Shown: positions 8,403-17,904, counted from the first letter of the stretch. The stretch is 60,263 nt of DNA from Pseudophaeobacter sp. EL27 (GCF_900313025.1 NZ_OMPQ01000007.1:1-60263), one strand, 5' to 3'. Notes: generated by a model from the letters alone, not told the origin. Translations and numbers: made by a program.

Positions 8403-9392
8403 ATGGCGCAGCAGTCTTTCAACGTCGTGATCATCGGCCAGGCAGGCCGCCTGCAATATGAATCCCTGCTGTTTGCCGCCTCTCTGCGCCACAGCTCACC
8501 TGGGTTTTCCGGACGGTTGTTTGTCGCGGTGCCGCAGCCAGGGCCGCTCTGGCAAAAAGACCCAAGCATTCACAATGCAGGCGTCTTGGAGGCCTTTGCC
8601 CGCCTGGGCGTCGAAATCCTGCCCTTTGAAAGCAAGATCTTTGGCGAAAAATACCCCTATGGCAATAAAATCGAGGCGCTACAGGCCCTGCCCGAAGGCG
8701 AGCCCTTTGTGTTTTTTGACAGCGACACGCTGATCACCGGCGAACTGGCATCGGTGCCCTTTGATTTCAACCGCCCCTCTGCCTCGTTGCGGCGCGAAGG
8801 CACCTGGCCCAAACCAACACTTTATGGACCCGGCTATACCGAAATCTGGCGCTCCCTTTACGAGCGCTTTGGGCTCGATATGGACTCCACCCTGGACCTG
8901 GAGCAGCCGGATGAGTTCTGGAAACGCTACCTCTATTTTAATGCCGGTTTTTTCTACGGCGCCTGCCCGCGCGCCTTTGGCAAACGCTTTGCGGTCTATG
9001 CCCAGTCCATTCAAAAAGACCCTCCCATCGAACTGGTCGGGCAATCTCTGGATCCCTGGCTCGATCAGGTTGCCCTGCCCCTGGTCATCCACTCCTTTGG
9101 CGGCGGGCGTGATACCATGCCCCAGGGCTATCTGGATGGCGAGGTCAGCTGTCACTATCGGCTGTTCCCATTGCTTTATGCCCGCGAGAGCGATGCGGTG
9201 ATTGCGCTGTTGGAAGAGGTTGCCGCGCCAAACTGGCTCAAAAAAGTGCTGAAGACCTATGAGCCAATCAAGCGTCTTGTCTATCAGAACCGCGGCGCGC
9301 GGGTGCGGGCGTTGTTTGATCAGAACCACCTGCCCCGGCGCGAGCAGGCCATTCGCAACAAGATCAAATCCGAAGGTCTGTGGATCCGCTAG
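8403..9392 (+). CDS. Putative glycosyltransferase, GT-A fold
   Basis: A 329-residue cytoplasmic protein. The N-terminal strand FNVVIIGQAG is followed by a DxD motif, D106-S107-D108, in FVFFDSDTLITG, the expected metal and sugar-nucleotide site of a GT-A glycosyltransferase. NAGFFYGACP and a later LDQVALPL resemble the acceptor-side and DQ motifs of GT8-like and related families. No membrane segment. It follows a divergent small gene and precedes the MetY-type gene in the same direction with a 187-bp gap. Donor and acceptor sugars cannot be told from the sequence. Confidence 0.6.
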   Translation: MAQQSFNVVIIGQAGRLQYESLLFAASLRHSSPGFSGRLFVAVPQPGPLWQKDPSIHNAGVLEAFARLGVEILPFESKIFGEKYPYGNKIEALQALPEGEPFVFFDSDTLITGELASVPFDFNRPSASLRREGTWPKPTLYGPGYTEIWRSLYERFGLDMDSTLDLEQPDEFWKRYLYFNAGFFYGACPRAFGKRFAVYAQSIQKDPPIELVGQSLDPWLDQVALPLVIHSFGGGRDTMPQGYLDGEVSCHYRLFPLLYARESDAVIALLEEVAAPNWLKKVLKTYEPIKRLVYQNRGARVRALFDQNHLPRREQAIRNKIKSEGLWIR

Positions 9393-9579
9393 AGATCTTC
9401 CCGCTCCTCATTCAGGCTTGGTTTTGACCTGAGCAGGCCTGAGCGGCCTGATATCGGGAATGTTTTCCCGCGCTGCTCCCATTACTGGCTCAATTGTTCC
9501 GATTTACCACGCCTGCGTTGTACCCACGGGCAAGCTGTCCTACACATTTGCCAACAAAACTGATGAGGGAGAAAACCAA

Positions 9580-10872
9580 ATGAGTGACGCACCTGCCTAC
9601 GGCTTTGACACATTGCAGATCCACGCCGGCGCCAAGCCTGATCCGGCAACTGGCGCGCGCCAGACGCCGATCTATCAGACAACCGGCTATGTGTTCCGCG
9701 ATGCAGACCATGCCGCTGCCCTGTTCAACCTGCAGGAAGTTGGCTTTATCTACTCCCGCCTGACCAACCCCACCGTTGCCGTGCTGCAAGAACGCCTGGC
9801 AACGCTGGAAGGCGGCGTTGGCGCGGTTTGCTGCTCCTCTGGTCACGCGGCCCAGATCATGGCGCTGTTCCCGCTGATGCAGCCCGGCTGCAATGTGGTT
9901 GCCTCGACCCGGCTTTATGGCGGCACCGTCACCCAGTTCAGCCAGACCATCAAACGCTTTGGCTGGTCGGCCACATTTGTCGATACCGATGACCTAGAAG
10001 CGGTGGCCGCGGCCATCGATGAAAACACCCGCGCAGTATTCTGCGAATCCATCGCCAACCCCGGCGGCTATGTCACCGATATCCGCGCCCTGGCCGATGT
10101 GGCCGATGCGGCAGGTGTGCCGCTGATCGTCGACAACACCACCGCCACGCCCTATCTGTGCAACCCGATTGCCCAGGGCGCCACTCTGGTTGTGCACTCC
10201 ACCACCAAATACCTCACCGGCAATGGTACCGTCACGGGCGGCGCGGTGATCGACAGCGGCAAATTTGACTGGTCCGCCAGCGACAAATTCCCCTCGCTGT
10301 CAGCGCCCGAGCCCGCCTATCACGGCCTCAAATTCCACGAGACCTTTGGCGGCCTCGCCTTTACTTTCCACGGCATCGCCATCGGGCTGCGCGACCTCGG
10401 CATGACGATGAACCCGCAGGCAGCGCATTACACCCTGATGGGGGTTGAGACCCTCAGCTTGCGGATGCAGCGCCACTGTGAAAACGCAATGACTGTCGCC
10501 AGCTGGCTGGAACAGGACGACCGCGTCGATTACGTGACCTACGCCGGTTTGGAGAGCTCTCCCTATTATGACCGCGCGCAGGCGAACTACCCCAAGGGCG
10601 CTGGTGGCTTGTTCACATTTGCAGTGAAAGGCGGCTATGACGCCTGCATCAAACTGGTGGATTCCCTGGAGATCTTTAGCCATGTGGCCAACCTCGGCGA
10701 CACCCGCTCGCTGATCATCCACTCGGCCTCCACCACCCACCGCCAACTGTCCCCAGAGCAGCAGGAAGCCGCAGGTGCGGGCGCCAATGTGGTGCGCATC
10801 TCCATCGGTCTCGAAGACGCAGCCGATCTGATCCGCGACATGGATCAGGCCCTGACCAAGGCCTGCAGCTGA
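9580..10872 (+). CDS. metY: O-acetylhomoserine aminocarboxypropyltransferase (MetY-type)
   Basis: This 430-residue cytoplasmic PLP enzyme of the Cys/Met metabolism family most likely condenses O-acetylhomoserine with sulfide or methanethiol to make homocysteine or methionine. ATG 9580 is preceded by GAGGGAG; an open frame continues upstream to 9460 but has no such site. Features seen: YSRLTNPT near the start, SSGHAAQ, and the PLP lysine K210 in VVHSTTKYLTG. SASTTHRQL near the C-terminus is typical of this family. O-succinylhomoserine sulfhydrylase (MetZ) is a close alternative. A perfect palindromic terminator follows. Confidence 0.88.
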   Translation: MSDAPAYGFDTLQIHAGAKPDPATGARQTPIYQTTGYVFRDADHAAALFNLQEVGFIYSRLTNPTVAVLQERLATLEGGVGAVCCSSGHAAQIMALFPLMQPGCNVVASTRLYGGTVTQFSQTIKRFGWSATFVDTDDLEAVAAAIDENTRAVFCESIANPGGYVTDIRALADVADAAGVPLIVDNTTATPYLCNPIAQGATLVVHSTTKYLTGNGTVTGGAVIDSGKFDWSASDKFPSLSAPEPAYHGLKFHETFGGLAFTFHGIAIGLRDLGMTMNPQAAHYTLMGVETLSLRMQRHCENAMTVASWLEQDDRVDYVTYAGLESSPYYDRAQANYPKGAGGLFTFAVKGGYDACIKLVDSLEIFSHVANLGDTRSLIIHSASTTHRQLSPEQQEAAGAGANVVRISIGLEDAADLIRDMDQALTKACS

Positions 10873-10900
10873 ACCTGACAGCACATTCCTAAACCAACAA

Positions 10901-10926
10901 AAAGGCCGGGCAATTGCCCGGCCTTT
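10901..10926. terminator. Perfect 26-bp palindromic bidirectional terminator
   Basis: Arms AAAGGCCGGGCAA and its exact reverse complement meet at the centre, giving a perfect palindrome flanked by A-rich and T-rich edges. It lies between the convergent metY and SIMPL genes and can serve both. Confidence 0.85.
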
Positions 10927-10950
10927 GCATATCAAATTCAGGCAAAAGAC

Positions 10951-11670
10951 CTATTCCCCGTCAGGCACCACCAGATCGAACATCACCTGCACATTATGAG
11001 AAAAGCTCAGCTCACCCGCCTCAACCGGCATGGGGGAGCTGCGCGACATTTCCATCGCCATCATCGGATGCCCACCGCCCTGATGCTGATCGGTAATGCT
11101 GCGTACCGGCCCCAGGGTGACGCCTGCAGCCTGTGCAAGAATTTCCGCCTTATGGCGCGCATCGGCAATAGCGCTGGTCCGCATCTGGTCCTGCAGGGCC
11201 GCGTGATCCGCCACATCGAAACGCAGCCCCTGGAACTGGTTGGCCCCGGCGCGCAGCACCCGGTCGAGCACCTCGCCCAGCTGATCAAGGTCCCGCACCC
11301 GCAGGTTTAGGGTATTGGAGGCCGAAAACCCGGTGATCCGGCGCTGCCCTGAGCCACTGTAAGACCCGCCATTGGACCAGACCGGATGGAGCGAGATCTG
11401 CTGGGTCTGCAGATCCTTTGCCGCGATCCCCACGGCACGCAGCTCCTGCACCACAGCAGACATATCCTCAGAGACCAGCGCCATGGCTTCGCCGGCCTCT
11501 TTGGCCTCTTTGCTGACCCCCAGCGTGATCACTGCCAGATCCGGGGCGACCTCTACACGGCCTTCTCCGCTGACCTGGATCTGGCGATCTATCATTGGCT
11601 CTGCCCTGAGGGGTGCGCCGAATGTCAGGGCCATTGCCAGGGCGGTTACCAAAACTGTCTTTGTTTTCAT
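10951..11670 (-). CDS. SIMPL-domain (DUF541) periplasmic protein
   Basis: A 239-residue protein with a signal peptide (about 1-23, ALTFGAPLRA). The mature protein starts with IQVSGEGRVEVAPDLAVITLGV, the typical opening of the SIMPL/DUF541 family (BP26/OMP28-like). It continues through LQTQQISLHPVW and ends with FSHNVQVMFDLVV. These proteins are periplasmic or outer-membrane associated, form channel-like oligomers in some species, and have no firm biochemical role. The gene is monocistronic, convergent with metY. Confidence 0.85.
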   Translation of the reverse strand: MKTKTVLVTALAMALTFGAPLRAEPMIDRQIQVSGEGRVEVAPDLAVITLGVSKEAKEAGEAMALVSEDMSAVVQELRAVGIAAKDLQTQQISLHPVWSNGGSYSGSGQRRITGFSASNTLNLRVRDLDQLGEVLDRVLRAGANQFQGLRFDVADHAALQDQMRTSAIADARHKAEILAQAAGVTLGPVRSITDQHQGGGHPMMAMEMSRSSPMPVEAGELSFSHNVQVMFDLVVPDGE

Positions 11671-11843
11671 TGCTAAGGCTCCTTTGCTCTGTGCATAGAT
11701 GGGGATGGCAGATCGCCGCTGACAAGGGGAAAGCGCGCTCTTTTCCTTTCACTCGGCGAAGTCCTGCTTTATGGTCTGCTCTGACGGCCTGATAGGACTC
11801 CTCGCGGTCCGGGCACTACAGATTTGGATGGTTTGACCGCATT

Positions 11844-14471
11844 ATGAAACCGGGGTTTGCTCTTTCTCTTTCCGCAGAGGGTATTGTTCTGCTGCATCGC
11901 GCCGCCGGAGGCTGGCGCAATGTCGGTACTGTGGCGCTGGACAGCGCTGATCTGGCTGGCGATCTGGCGGCCCTAAAGGCCAAGGGGGACGCCCTGGAAC
12001 CCAGTGGCCTGTGCAAGCTGATCATCCCCAATGATCAGATCCGCTACCTGACCATAGAAACCGGCATTTCCGATCTGGAAAGCCGCCATCGCCTGGCCCG
12101 AGCCGCACTTGAGGGGGCTACCCCCTACGCGGTTTCCGATCTGGCCTTTGATCTCTCCGAAGACGGCAGCCAAACCCATATCGCCGCCGTCGCCCATGAA
12201 ACCCTGGCCGAGGCCGAAAGCTTTGCACTTGAAAACGGCTTCACCCCGGCCTCCTTTGTAGCGACCCCAGGCGAGACCGGCTTTCTGGGAGAGCCCTTTT
12301 TTGGGCCGACCTCCTCGCTTGGTGACGCAGAGATTACGCCAGATGGAATCGCCGTGGTGGACATCGGTCCCGCCCCAGTGCCCGTGGCTGAACCCACCCC
12401 CCCAGCGGCGGCAGACGCCACGCCCATTGCCCCGACCAAAACGCCGAGCGCCCAGAGCGACACGGCCCAGCCTGCCCAGTCCCTGCCCAAGGCACCTGCC
12501 GATTTGGAGCCAGGCAGCGACCAGCCTGCTCAGGATGATAGCACTGCCGAGGACAACGGGCCGATCGCCGGGTTTAGCAGCCGTCGCCGCAAGGCACCAA
12601 CTGCGGCACCGACCTCACAAAAGGCATCTGCGCCCGGCCCTGCAACCGCAGGATCCGCAAAGGCCAGCCCGCCACAAGTCAGCGCAGCGCCTTTTGCTGT
12701 TTCAAGCGATCCAGCCCCAGGCGCCGCCAAGCCGGTGCCGTCGCCTGCTGCAAAGACAAAAGCTGCAGCACCTGTGGCAAAACCGGTTGGGAGTGCAACA
12801 CCTGCTGAGATCGGCGCAGCAAAACCCACGAGCGCTGGCGCGCTCGGGGCCTCTGGCACCAAATCCCCCGCCAGTCCGAAATCAGCTGGGCCAAGTTCCG
12901 GGAGCACTGCAAACGTGCCTCCTGCCCCAGTCTCCCCCCCGGTCTCAGCGCCAGCTTCCTCACCTGCCTCAGCCCGCCCCAAAGGTCCGGCCCCCAGCGG
13001 TGCGGCGGTGCAGGCTGCAGATAGTCTCAACGCAGGACTTGAGGACAGATTAGCCAGCGCCAAAGGCAAGCCTCGTTTTCTGGGGTTGATCCTGACGGCC
13101 GTCCTGTTGCTGGTCATGGCCGCAATCGCGGCTTTTGCCCTGTTTACTGAAGGCGGGGTCTTTTTCTCCTCCGAACGCCCACCGCTGCAGGAAACCCTAG
13201 ACGACCCGCTGGTGGAGCCCACTGAACAAACAACTGAAGGCACCGAAGATACGCCTGTCAATTTGGATCAACCATCAGCGACCCCGTCGGATCCAACCAC
13301 CGTGGTGGAAGTCCCGCTTGCGGAAGTGGAAACCGAGCCTGACAGTATCGCACCACAGGTAAGTGCCTTGCCCGGGCAGCCTGACCCCGGCGTTGTTGAG
13401 CTGAGCAATCTCGCCCAGCCCAGCGAAACAGACCAGCCTGATACAGACAGTCAATTGGATGCAAGCACGGGCCAGCCCGTGCTTGATGCGTTAGAAGGCA
13501 GCGCTCCAGAGCAGGACCCGGCTGAGGCTCTGAGCGAGGCGGCGCTTTATGCCGCAACAGGCATCTGGCAACAGGTTCCTCAAATTGCCGAGGCCCCTGC
13601 CCTGGTCTCACTGGACGACATTTACATCGCTTCAATCGACAACAGCGATCTGTCCCAGGATGCCGTCGCTTTGCCAGGCTCCCCCCAGCTGAACAGCGAC
13701 CCCGCACCAGATGCGCTCAGCTCGCCGGCCGCCGCGGGCAGCGATTTTGAGCTTGACCATCGTGGCCTGGTAACCGCCACCCCAGAGGGCACATTGAACC
13801 CTGATGGGGTTATGGTCTACCTCGGACGGCCCAGCATTACCCCGCCGCCAACCCCGGCACGTGCGACGCCTGAAGATGCTGCTGACGAAGCCGAAAACGC
13901 CCGCCTGGCCAGCCTGTCGCGCAAACGCCCACGCCCACGCCCCTCCGATCTGCTGGAACAGGCCGAACGCGCGCTACTGGGCGGGCTGAGCCGCGCTGAA
14001 CTCGCCCGCGTCCGCCCCCGTGCCCGCCCCGCCAGCCTGAAGACCGAAGAACAGGAAAGCCAACCCGTCAGCAACCTGGCAATTGCCACCTCGACCACGC
14101 CACGGGCGCGGCCTGCCAATTTTGCCAATCTGGTGGATCGCGCCACTCGCCAACGCGCCACAGCCCCAGCAAGTGCTGCTGCGGTTGCCAGTGTCCCAAC
14201 GCCCTCTGTCACCCCCAGTATCCCCAGCTCTGCCTCGGTGGCGCGTCAGGCCACCGTCAAAAATGCCATCAACCTACGCCGCATCAACCTCATCGGCGTG
14301 TCCGGCAAGCCCTCAAACCGGCAGGCCCTGGTTCTGATGCCCAGTGGCCGCACCCGTCAGGTCAGGATTGGCGATCGACTGGATGGCGGAACCGTGGTGG
14401 CGATCAGCGATACCCAATTGCAGTATCAAAAACGCGGCACCAATACGACCTTGAAGCTGCCCGGCAATTGA
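11844..14471 (+). CDS. Large single-span membrane protein with GspL/PilM-like N-terminus and PilP-like C-terminus
   Basis: An 875-residue protein. Residues 1-150 (GFALSLSAEGIVLLHRAAGG, LIIPNDQIRYLTIET) resemble the actin-like cytoplasmic domain of GspL/PilM. Residues 170-400 are a low-complexity Ala/Pro/Ser/Lys linker. One membrane span lies at about 410-434 (LGLILTAVLLLVMAAIAAFALF). A long acidic, then Arg/Pro-rich periplasmic linker follows, with repeated RxRPRP-like tracts. The last 70 residues (INLIGVSGKPSNRQALVLMPSGR, then VRIGDRLDGGTV) resemble the PilP/GspC domain. It looks like an envelope-spanning assembly component, but no other secretion or pilus gene is adjacent. Pro/Ala-rich parts may accumulate repeat-length changes. 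Confidence 0.6.
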   Translation: MKPGFALSLSAEGIVLLHRAAGGWRNVGTVALDSADLAGDLAALKAKGDALEPSGLCKLIIPNDQIRYLTIETGISDLESRHRLARAALEGATPYAVSDLAFDLSEDGSQTHIAAVAHETLAEAESFALENGFTPASFVATPGETGFLGEPFFGPTSSLGDAEITPDGIAVVDIGPAPVPVAEPTPPAAADATPIAPTKTPSAQSDTAQPAQSLPKAPADLEPGSDQPAQDDSTAEDNGPIAGFSSRRRKAPTAAPTSQKASAPGPATAGSAKASPPQVSAAPFAVSSDPAPGAAKPVPSPAAKTKAAAPVAKPVGSATPAEIGAAKPTSAGALGASGTKSPASPKSAGPSSGSTANVPPAPVSPPVSAPASSPASARPKGPAPSGAAVQAADSLNAGLEDRLASAKGKPRFLGLILTAVLLLVMAAIAAFALFTEGGVFFSSERPPLQETLDDPLVEPTEQTTEGTEDTPVNLDQPSATPSDPTTVVEVPLAEVETEPDSIAPQVSALPGQPDPGVVELSNLAQPSETDQPDTDSQLDASTGQPVLDALEGSAPEQDPAEALSEAALYAATGIWQQVPQIAEAPALVSLDDIYIASIDNSDLSQDAVALPGSPQLNSDPAPDALSSPAAAGSDFELDHRGLVTATPEGTLNPDGVMVYLGRPSITPPPTPARATPEDAADEAENARLASLSRKRPRPRPSDLLEQAERALLGGLSRAELARVRPRARPASLKTEEQESQPVSNLAIATSTTPRARPANFANLVDRATRQRATAPASAAAVASVPTPSVTPSIPSSASVARQATVKNAINLRRINLIGVSGKPSNRQALVLMPSGRTRQVRIGDRLDGGTVVAISDTQLQYQKRGTNTTLKLPGN

Positions 14472-14640
14472 TGGGCATCGGACCTGCGGTGAAGCTCCGG
14501 CTTTGACCTGTGTCCGAAGCCAATACTCTGACAGCCCCGTCTGATATTGGGTGATTTCTTCGCCAAATCGGCGTGCCTAGGTTAGAGCTCTGCGCGCATC
14601 GGCAATTCCGTACAGCCCCGATGGCAGGTCCATGAACAGA

Positions 14641-14676
14641 AAAACCGGACCCCAAGGAGGTCCGGTTTCTTGTTTT
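14641..14676. terminator. Bidirectional terminator between convergent genes
   Basis: Stem AAACCGGACC / GGTCCGGTTT with loop CCAAGGA, followed by CTTGTTTTT on the plus strand and AAAA before the left arm. It ends the large GspL-like gene and HPPD, which converge here. Confidence 0.85.
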
Positions 14677-14707
14677 TCATTTGCAAGATAGCGGCTTGCG
14701 CAGCAGC

Positions 14708-15808
14708 TTACTCAGCTGCGTCCAGCTCTCCATTGGCGATCTGTTCGCGCTCAATCGATTCAAACAGTGCTTTAAAGTTGCCTTCGCCAAAGCCATCATC
14801 GCCTTTGCGCTGGATGAACTCAAAGAAGATCGGGCCGATCACTGTCTTAGAGAAAATCTGCAACAGGATTTTGGTCTCACCGCCATCAACGACGCCTTCG
14901 CCATCAATCAAGATGCCATGTTTCTGCATCCGGTCCAGCGGCTCATCATGGCCCTGCACACGGTCGTGACTCAGCTCATAATAGGCGGCGGGAGGCGCAG
15001 GCATATAGGTGATGCCACGATCAGAAATCTCATCCGTGGCGCTATAGATATCCTCGGTGCCAACCGCGATGTGCTGGATGCCTTCGCCCTTGTATTTCTT
15101 GAGATAGGCCACGATCTGGCCAGTCTCGCCACGGTCTTCGTTGATTGGGATACGGATACGGCCACAGGGCGAGGTCAGCGCCCGGCTCAGCAGGCCAGTG
15201 AACTTGCCTTCGATGTCAAAGAAGCGGATTTCCTTGAAGTTGAACAGTTCGCCATAGAACTTGAACCACTTGTCCATATTGCCCTTGTAGACGTTATGGG
15301 TGAGGTGATCGAGGTAGTAGAAACCTACGCCACGCGGCTTTGACTGTTTGGTCCACTCAAATTCTTCGTTGTAGGGCGAGGTCTCATAATACTGATCGAT
15401 AAAGTAGATCAGTGAGCCACCAATGCCCTTGATCGCGGGCACATCCATGGTTTTATCGTCGCCCTCATAGGCTTCGGCACCTTTGGAGACCGCATGGTCA
15501 AAGGCCTTTTGTGCGTCGACTACGCGCCAGCCCATTGAGGGGGCACAGGGGCCATGTTCGGCGACAAACTTATCCGCATAGCTGCCTTTCTCGGCATTCA
15601 GGATATAGGTGACATCCCCCTGCTGCCACAGCTCGACACCGGGCTTGGTCTTATGATGGCCTACTTGCTCGTAGCCCATCTTGGTGAAAAGGTCGCGTAG
15701 CTCCTGTGGTTCAGGGCTGGCGAATTCGACAAATTCAAAGCCATCGGTGCCAGCGGGGTTTTCTTCGCTGATGACGGTTTTTGGGGCGTTATGCGGGAAT
15801 GGTCCCAT
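14708..15808 (-). CDS. hppD: 4-hydroxyphenylpyruvate dioxygenase
   Basis: Converts 4-hydroxyphenylpyruvate to homogentisate, the second step of tyrosine degradation, using non-haem iron and O2 in the cytoplasm. The start at ATG 15808 has GGAGG 8 bases upstream and gives 366 residues, close to the family's usual length; a longer frame to 15979 is not supported. Iron ligands: H168 (DHLTHNVY), H246 (GIQHIAVG) and E330 (FFEFIQRKGDDGFGEGNF, the C-terminal signature). An Lrp-type regulator starts 149 bp away on the opposite strand and may control it. No other homogentisate-pathway gene is adjacent. Confidence 0.95.
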   Translation of the reverse strand: MGPFPHNAPKTVISEENPAGTDGFEFVEFASPEPQELRDLFTKMGYEQVGHHKTKPGVELWQQGDVTYILNAEKGSYADKFVAEHGPCAPSMGWRVVDAQKAFDHAVSKGAEAYEGDDKTMDVPAIKGIGGSLIYFIDQYYETSPYNEEFEWTKQSKPRGVGFYYLDHLTHNVYKGNMDKWFKFYGELFNFKEIRFFDIEGKFTGLLSRALTSPCGRIRIPINEDRGETGQIVAYLKKYKGEGIQHIAVGTEDIYSATDEISDRGITYMPAPPAAYYELSHDRVQGHDEPLDRMQKHGILIDGEGVVDGGETKILLQIFSKTVIGPIFFEFIQRKGDDGFGEGNFKALFESIEREQIANGELDAAE

Positions 15809-15957
15809 GGTGGTTTCCTCCAATAGTCGCGTGATGCGGGCTAAATCTCTGTTCCAAATAAGAATAACGCAGATCAAATGCATATTTTGCGCGTTCTCCT
15901 GGGTCTCCCGGTTTTCATATGCGTGATTTACGCGCATATTGCTATGAAAGAGGGAAA

Positions 15958-16422
15958 ATGCCGCACATGCTCGACTCAACTGACACCAAACTTCTGGCCG
16001 CCTTGCAAAAGAATGCGCATCTTACCGCACAGGAGTTGGGCGATCTGCTCAACCTGTCGCCCAGCCAGGCCGGGCGGCGGCGGCAGCGGCTTGAGGCAGA
16101 GGGCTATATTCAGGCTTATTGTGCCAGGCTAGACCCGGCAAAGCTGGGATTGACCGTGCAGGGGTTTGTACATGTGAACCTTGGCAGCCACGGTCCGGAA
16201 CAGTCTCAGAGCTTCAGCACCCTGGTCAGCACCCGCCCTGAGATCACCTCAGCCTGGACCATGACAGGAGAGGCAGACTATTTATTGCGCGTTTATTGCA
16301 GCGATCTACAGGCGCTCAACCAACTCATCCATGAAATTTTGCTGCCACATCCAGCGGTTGCCCGCGTACAAAGCCAAATCGTAATGGCGCAGCTAAAACG
16401 TGACGCCCCATTGCCAACTTAA
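15958..16422 (+). CDS. Lrp/AsnC-family transcriptional regulator
   Basis: A 154-residue DNA-binding protein. ATG 15958 follows AGAGGG; ATG 15967 is the alternative. N-terminal helix-turn-helix: LDSTDTKLLAALQKNAHLTAQELGDLLNLSPSQAGRRRQRLEAEG. The C-terminal RAM-type ligand-binding domain contains SAWTMTGEADYLLRVYCSDL. Its divergent position relative to hppD suggests it responds to an aromatic amino acid or intermediate and controls hppD; this is inference from context. The shared 149-bp region contains AT-rich stretches with GCATAT repeats (GCATATTTTGCGCG and GCGCATATTGC) that could be its binding site. Confidence 0.85.
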   Translation: MPHMLDSTDTKLLAALQKNAHLTAQELGDLLNLSPSQAGRRRQRLEAEGYIQAYCARLDPAKLGLTVQGFVHVNLGSHGPEQSQSFSTLVSTRPEITSAWTMTGEADYLLRVYCSDLQALNQLIHEILLPHPAVARVQSQIVMAQLKRDAPLPT

Positions 16423-16484
16423 CAATAAAGGAAGGTTTTCACTCTAGAGGTTTTGGTTGAATCTTTTTGTAGTGGAGCGCTCCA

Positions 16485-17705
16485 TTGTCTTTTCAAGACC
16501 GTCGCATCGAAGCCCGACCCTCGACTGGTGAAGCCCCCTTCGCCCTGAATGAGGTTTTCTTTTCACGTACCGATAGCCGGGGCGTCATCCAGGCGGGGAA
16601 CTATGTGTTCAAACGCGTCGCCAACTACGAGTGGGAAGAGCTGATTGGTGCGCCCCACAAAATCATCCGTCACCCGGATATGCCAAAGGGTGTCTTCCAA
16701 CTGTTCTGGGACACGCTTAATGCAGGCGACAGCATTGGTGCCTATGTAAAAAACAAGGCAAAAGACGGGCTCTATTATTGGGTTTTTGCCGTTGTTGTTC
16801 CCTGTGACGGCGGCTTCCTATCTGCGCGCCTCTCTCCCAGCAGCCCGCAATTTGAAGAGATCAAAGCAATCTACTCGGAATTGCAGCAAGCCGAGACCAA
16901 TGAGGACCTTTCCCCGGAAGAGAGTGCTGAAAAGCTTCTCGAGTGGATTCGCAGCAAAGGTTTTGAGAACTATCACCAATTCGCCACGCATGCCTTGAGC
17001 GAAGAATTGCTGGCGCGTGATGCCGGTCTGGATCGCCCCAAGGATCAAAAGATCACCGATCTGCGCAAAATGATGTCCAATGCCGAAGTTTTGGTGGAGG
17101 AAACGCAGGGGCTGGTGAAAGACTTTGATGCGATGCACACCATCCCGCATAATCTACGCGTCATTGCCTCACGGATTGAACCCTCGGGTGGGCCGGTTAC
17201 GGTTCTGTCGCAGAATTACGGTGCCATGTCGCGTGAGATGTCAGATTGGTTTGCCGCGCATGTGATGGGGGAAAACAGCAATTTCAACACGATCAAGCTG
17301 GCCGTCACCAACAGCCTGTTTGTCGAGGGCATGACGCGCATTCTGAATGAATGTCATGAACAGCTTAATGCAGAAAAGCGCAGCTACGAAAAATTGAATA
17401 TGGATGCTGAGCGCGAGGTCCTAAACGACCTGGTCACAAGCGAAATGGAACGCGCCCGCAAAGGTGTCGAGGAAGTAGATCACGAAGCCGAACGCATTAT
17501 GCGGGCCTGCCAGGTCATGCATCGCCAGTTCCTGGGCCTCAGTTCCACCCGGGTTCTGTGTAAGATCGAAAGTGCACGACTGCCGGAATCTGGCGAAACC
17601 CTCTCGGATATCATCGACCAGCTCGGGGTCTTCCAGGAACGCATCTCGCGCCGCCTGGACGATATCACCAAACTCAGCAATGAGATTCGGATGATGGATC
17701 AATAG
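16485..17705 (+). CDS. PAS-domain signalling protein (Aer-like PAS), TTG start
   Basis: A 406-residue soluble protein. Residues about 18-115 form a PAS domain like that of Aer: VFFSRTDSRGVIQAGNYVF, then IIRHPDMPKGVFQLFWDTL and GLYYWVFAVVVP. The rest is helical, with coiled-coil-like segments around 190-220, 300-350 and 380-405. No HAMP, histidine kinase, GGDEF or MCP domain is visible, so the output is unknown. TTG 16485 is the only upstream start: a TAG lies 15 bases before it in frame, and GGAG lies 8 bases upstream. It may sense redox or FAD state, by analogy with Aer. Confidence 0.75.
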   Translation: MSFQDRRIEARPSTGEAPFALNEVFFSRTDSRGVIQAGNYVFKRVANYEWEELIGAPHKIIRHPDMPKGVFQLFWDTLNAGDSIGAYVKNKAKDGLYYWVFAVVVPCDGGFLSARLSPSSPQFEEIKAIYSELQQAETNEDLSPEESAEKLLEWIRSKGFENYHQFATHALSEELLARDAGLDRPKDQKITDLRKMMSNAEVLVEETQGLVKDFDAMHTIPHNLRVIASRIEPSGGPVTVLSQNYGAMSREMSDWFAAHVMGENSNFNTIKLAVTNSLFVEGMTRILNECHEQLNAEKRSYEKLNMDAEREVLNDLVTSEMERARKGVEEVDHEAERIMRACQVMHRQFLGLSSTRVLCKIESARLPESGETLSDIIDQLGVFQERISRRLDDITKLSNEIRMMDQ

Positions 17706-17904
17706 GGATTGTCAGACTGCCCATCCTTTAGGCTGATTGACGAAACAGAGGCACGGCGGCATGGGGAAACCCGGCCGCCGTTTCCCATTGAGCATCTGAT
17801 CGGCCTGCCCCGGTAGGCCCGGTCAGGAGCGGAGGCAAATTGGGCCCGCTCACAATGCTGCTAAAACCGTTGCCAAGGCGCGGATCCCTTGCGATACCCA
17901 TTAC

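Noticed and set aside
9393-9579. SAM riboswitch upstream of metY
   Set aside because: The gap has small hairpins, but the conserved core expected for SAM-II (UGAUUU, then GUGAUAAA and GCUAAA) is absent.
12530-13261. 243-codon minus-strand frame opposite the GspL-like gene
   Set aside because: It mirrors the Ala/Pro-rich linker of the real gene and has no homolog-like features.
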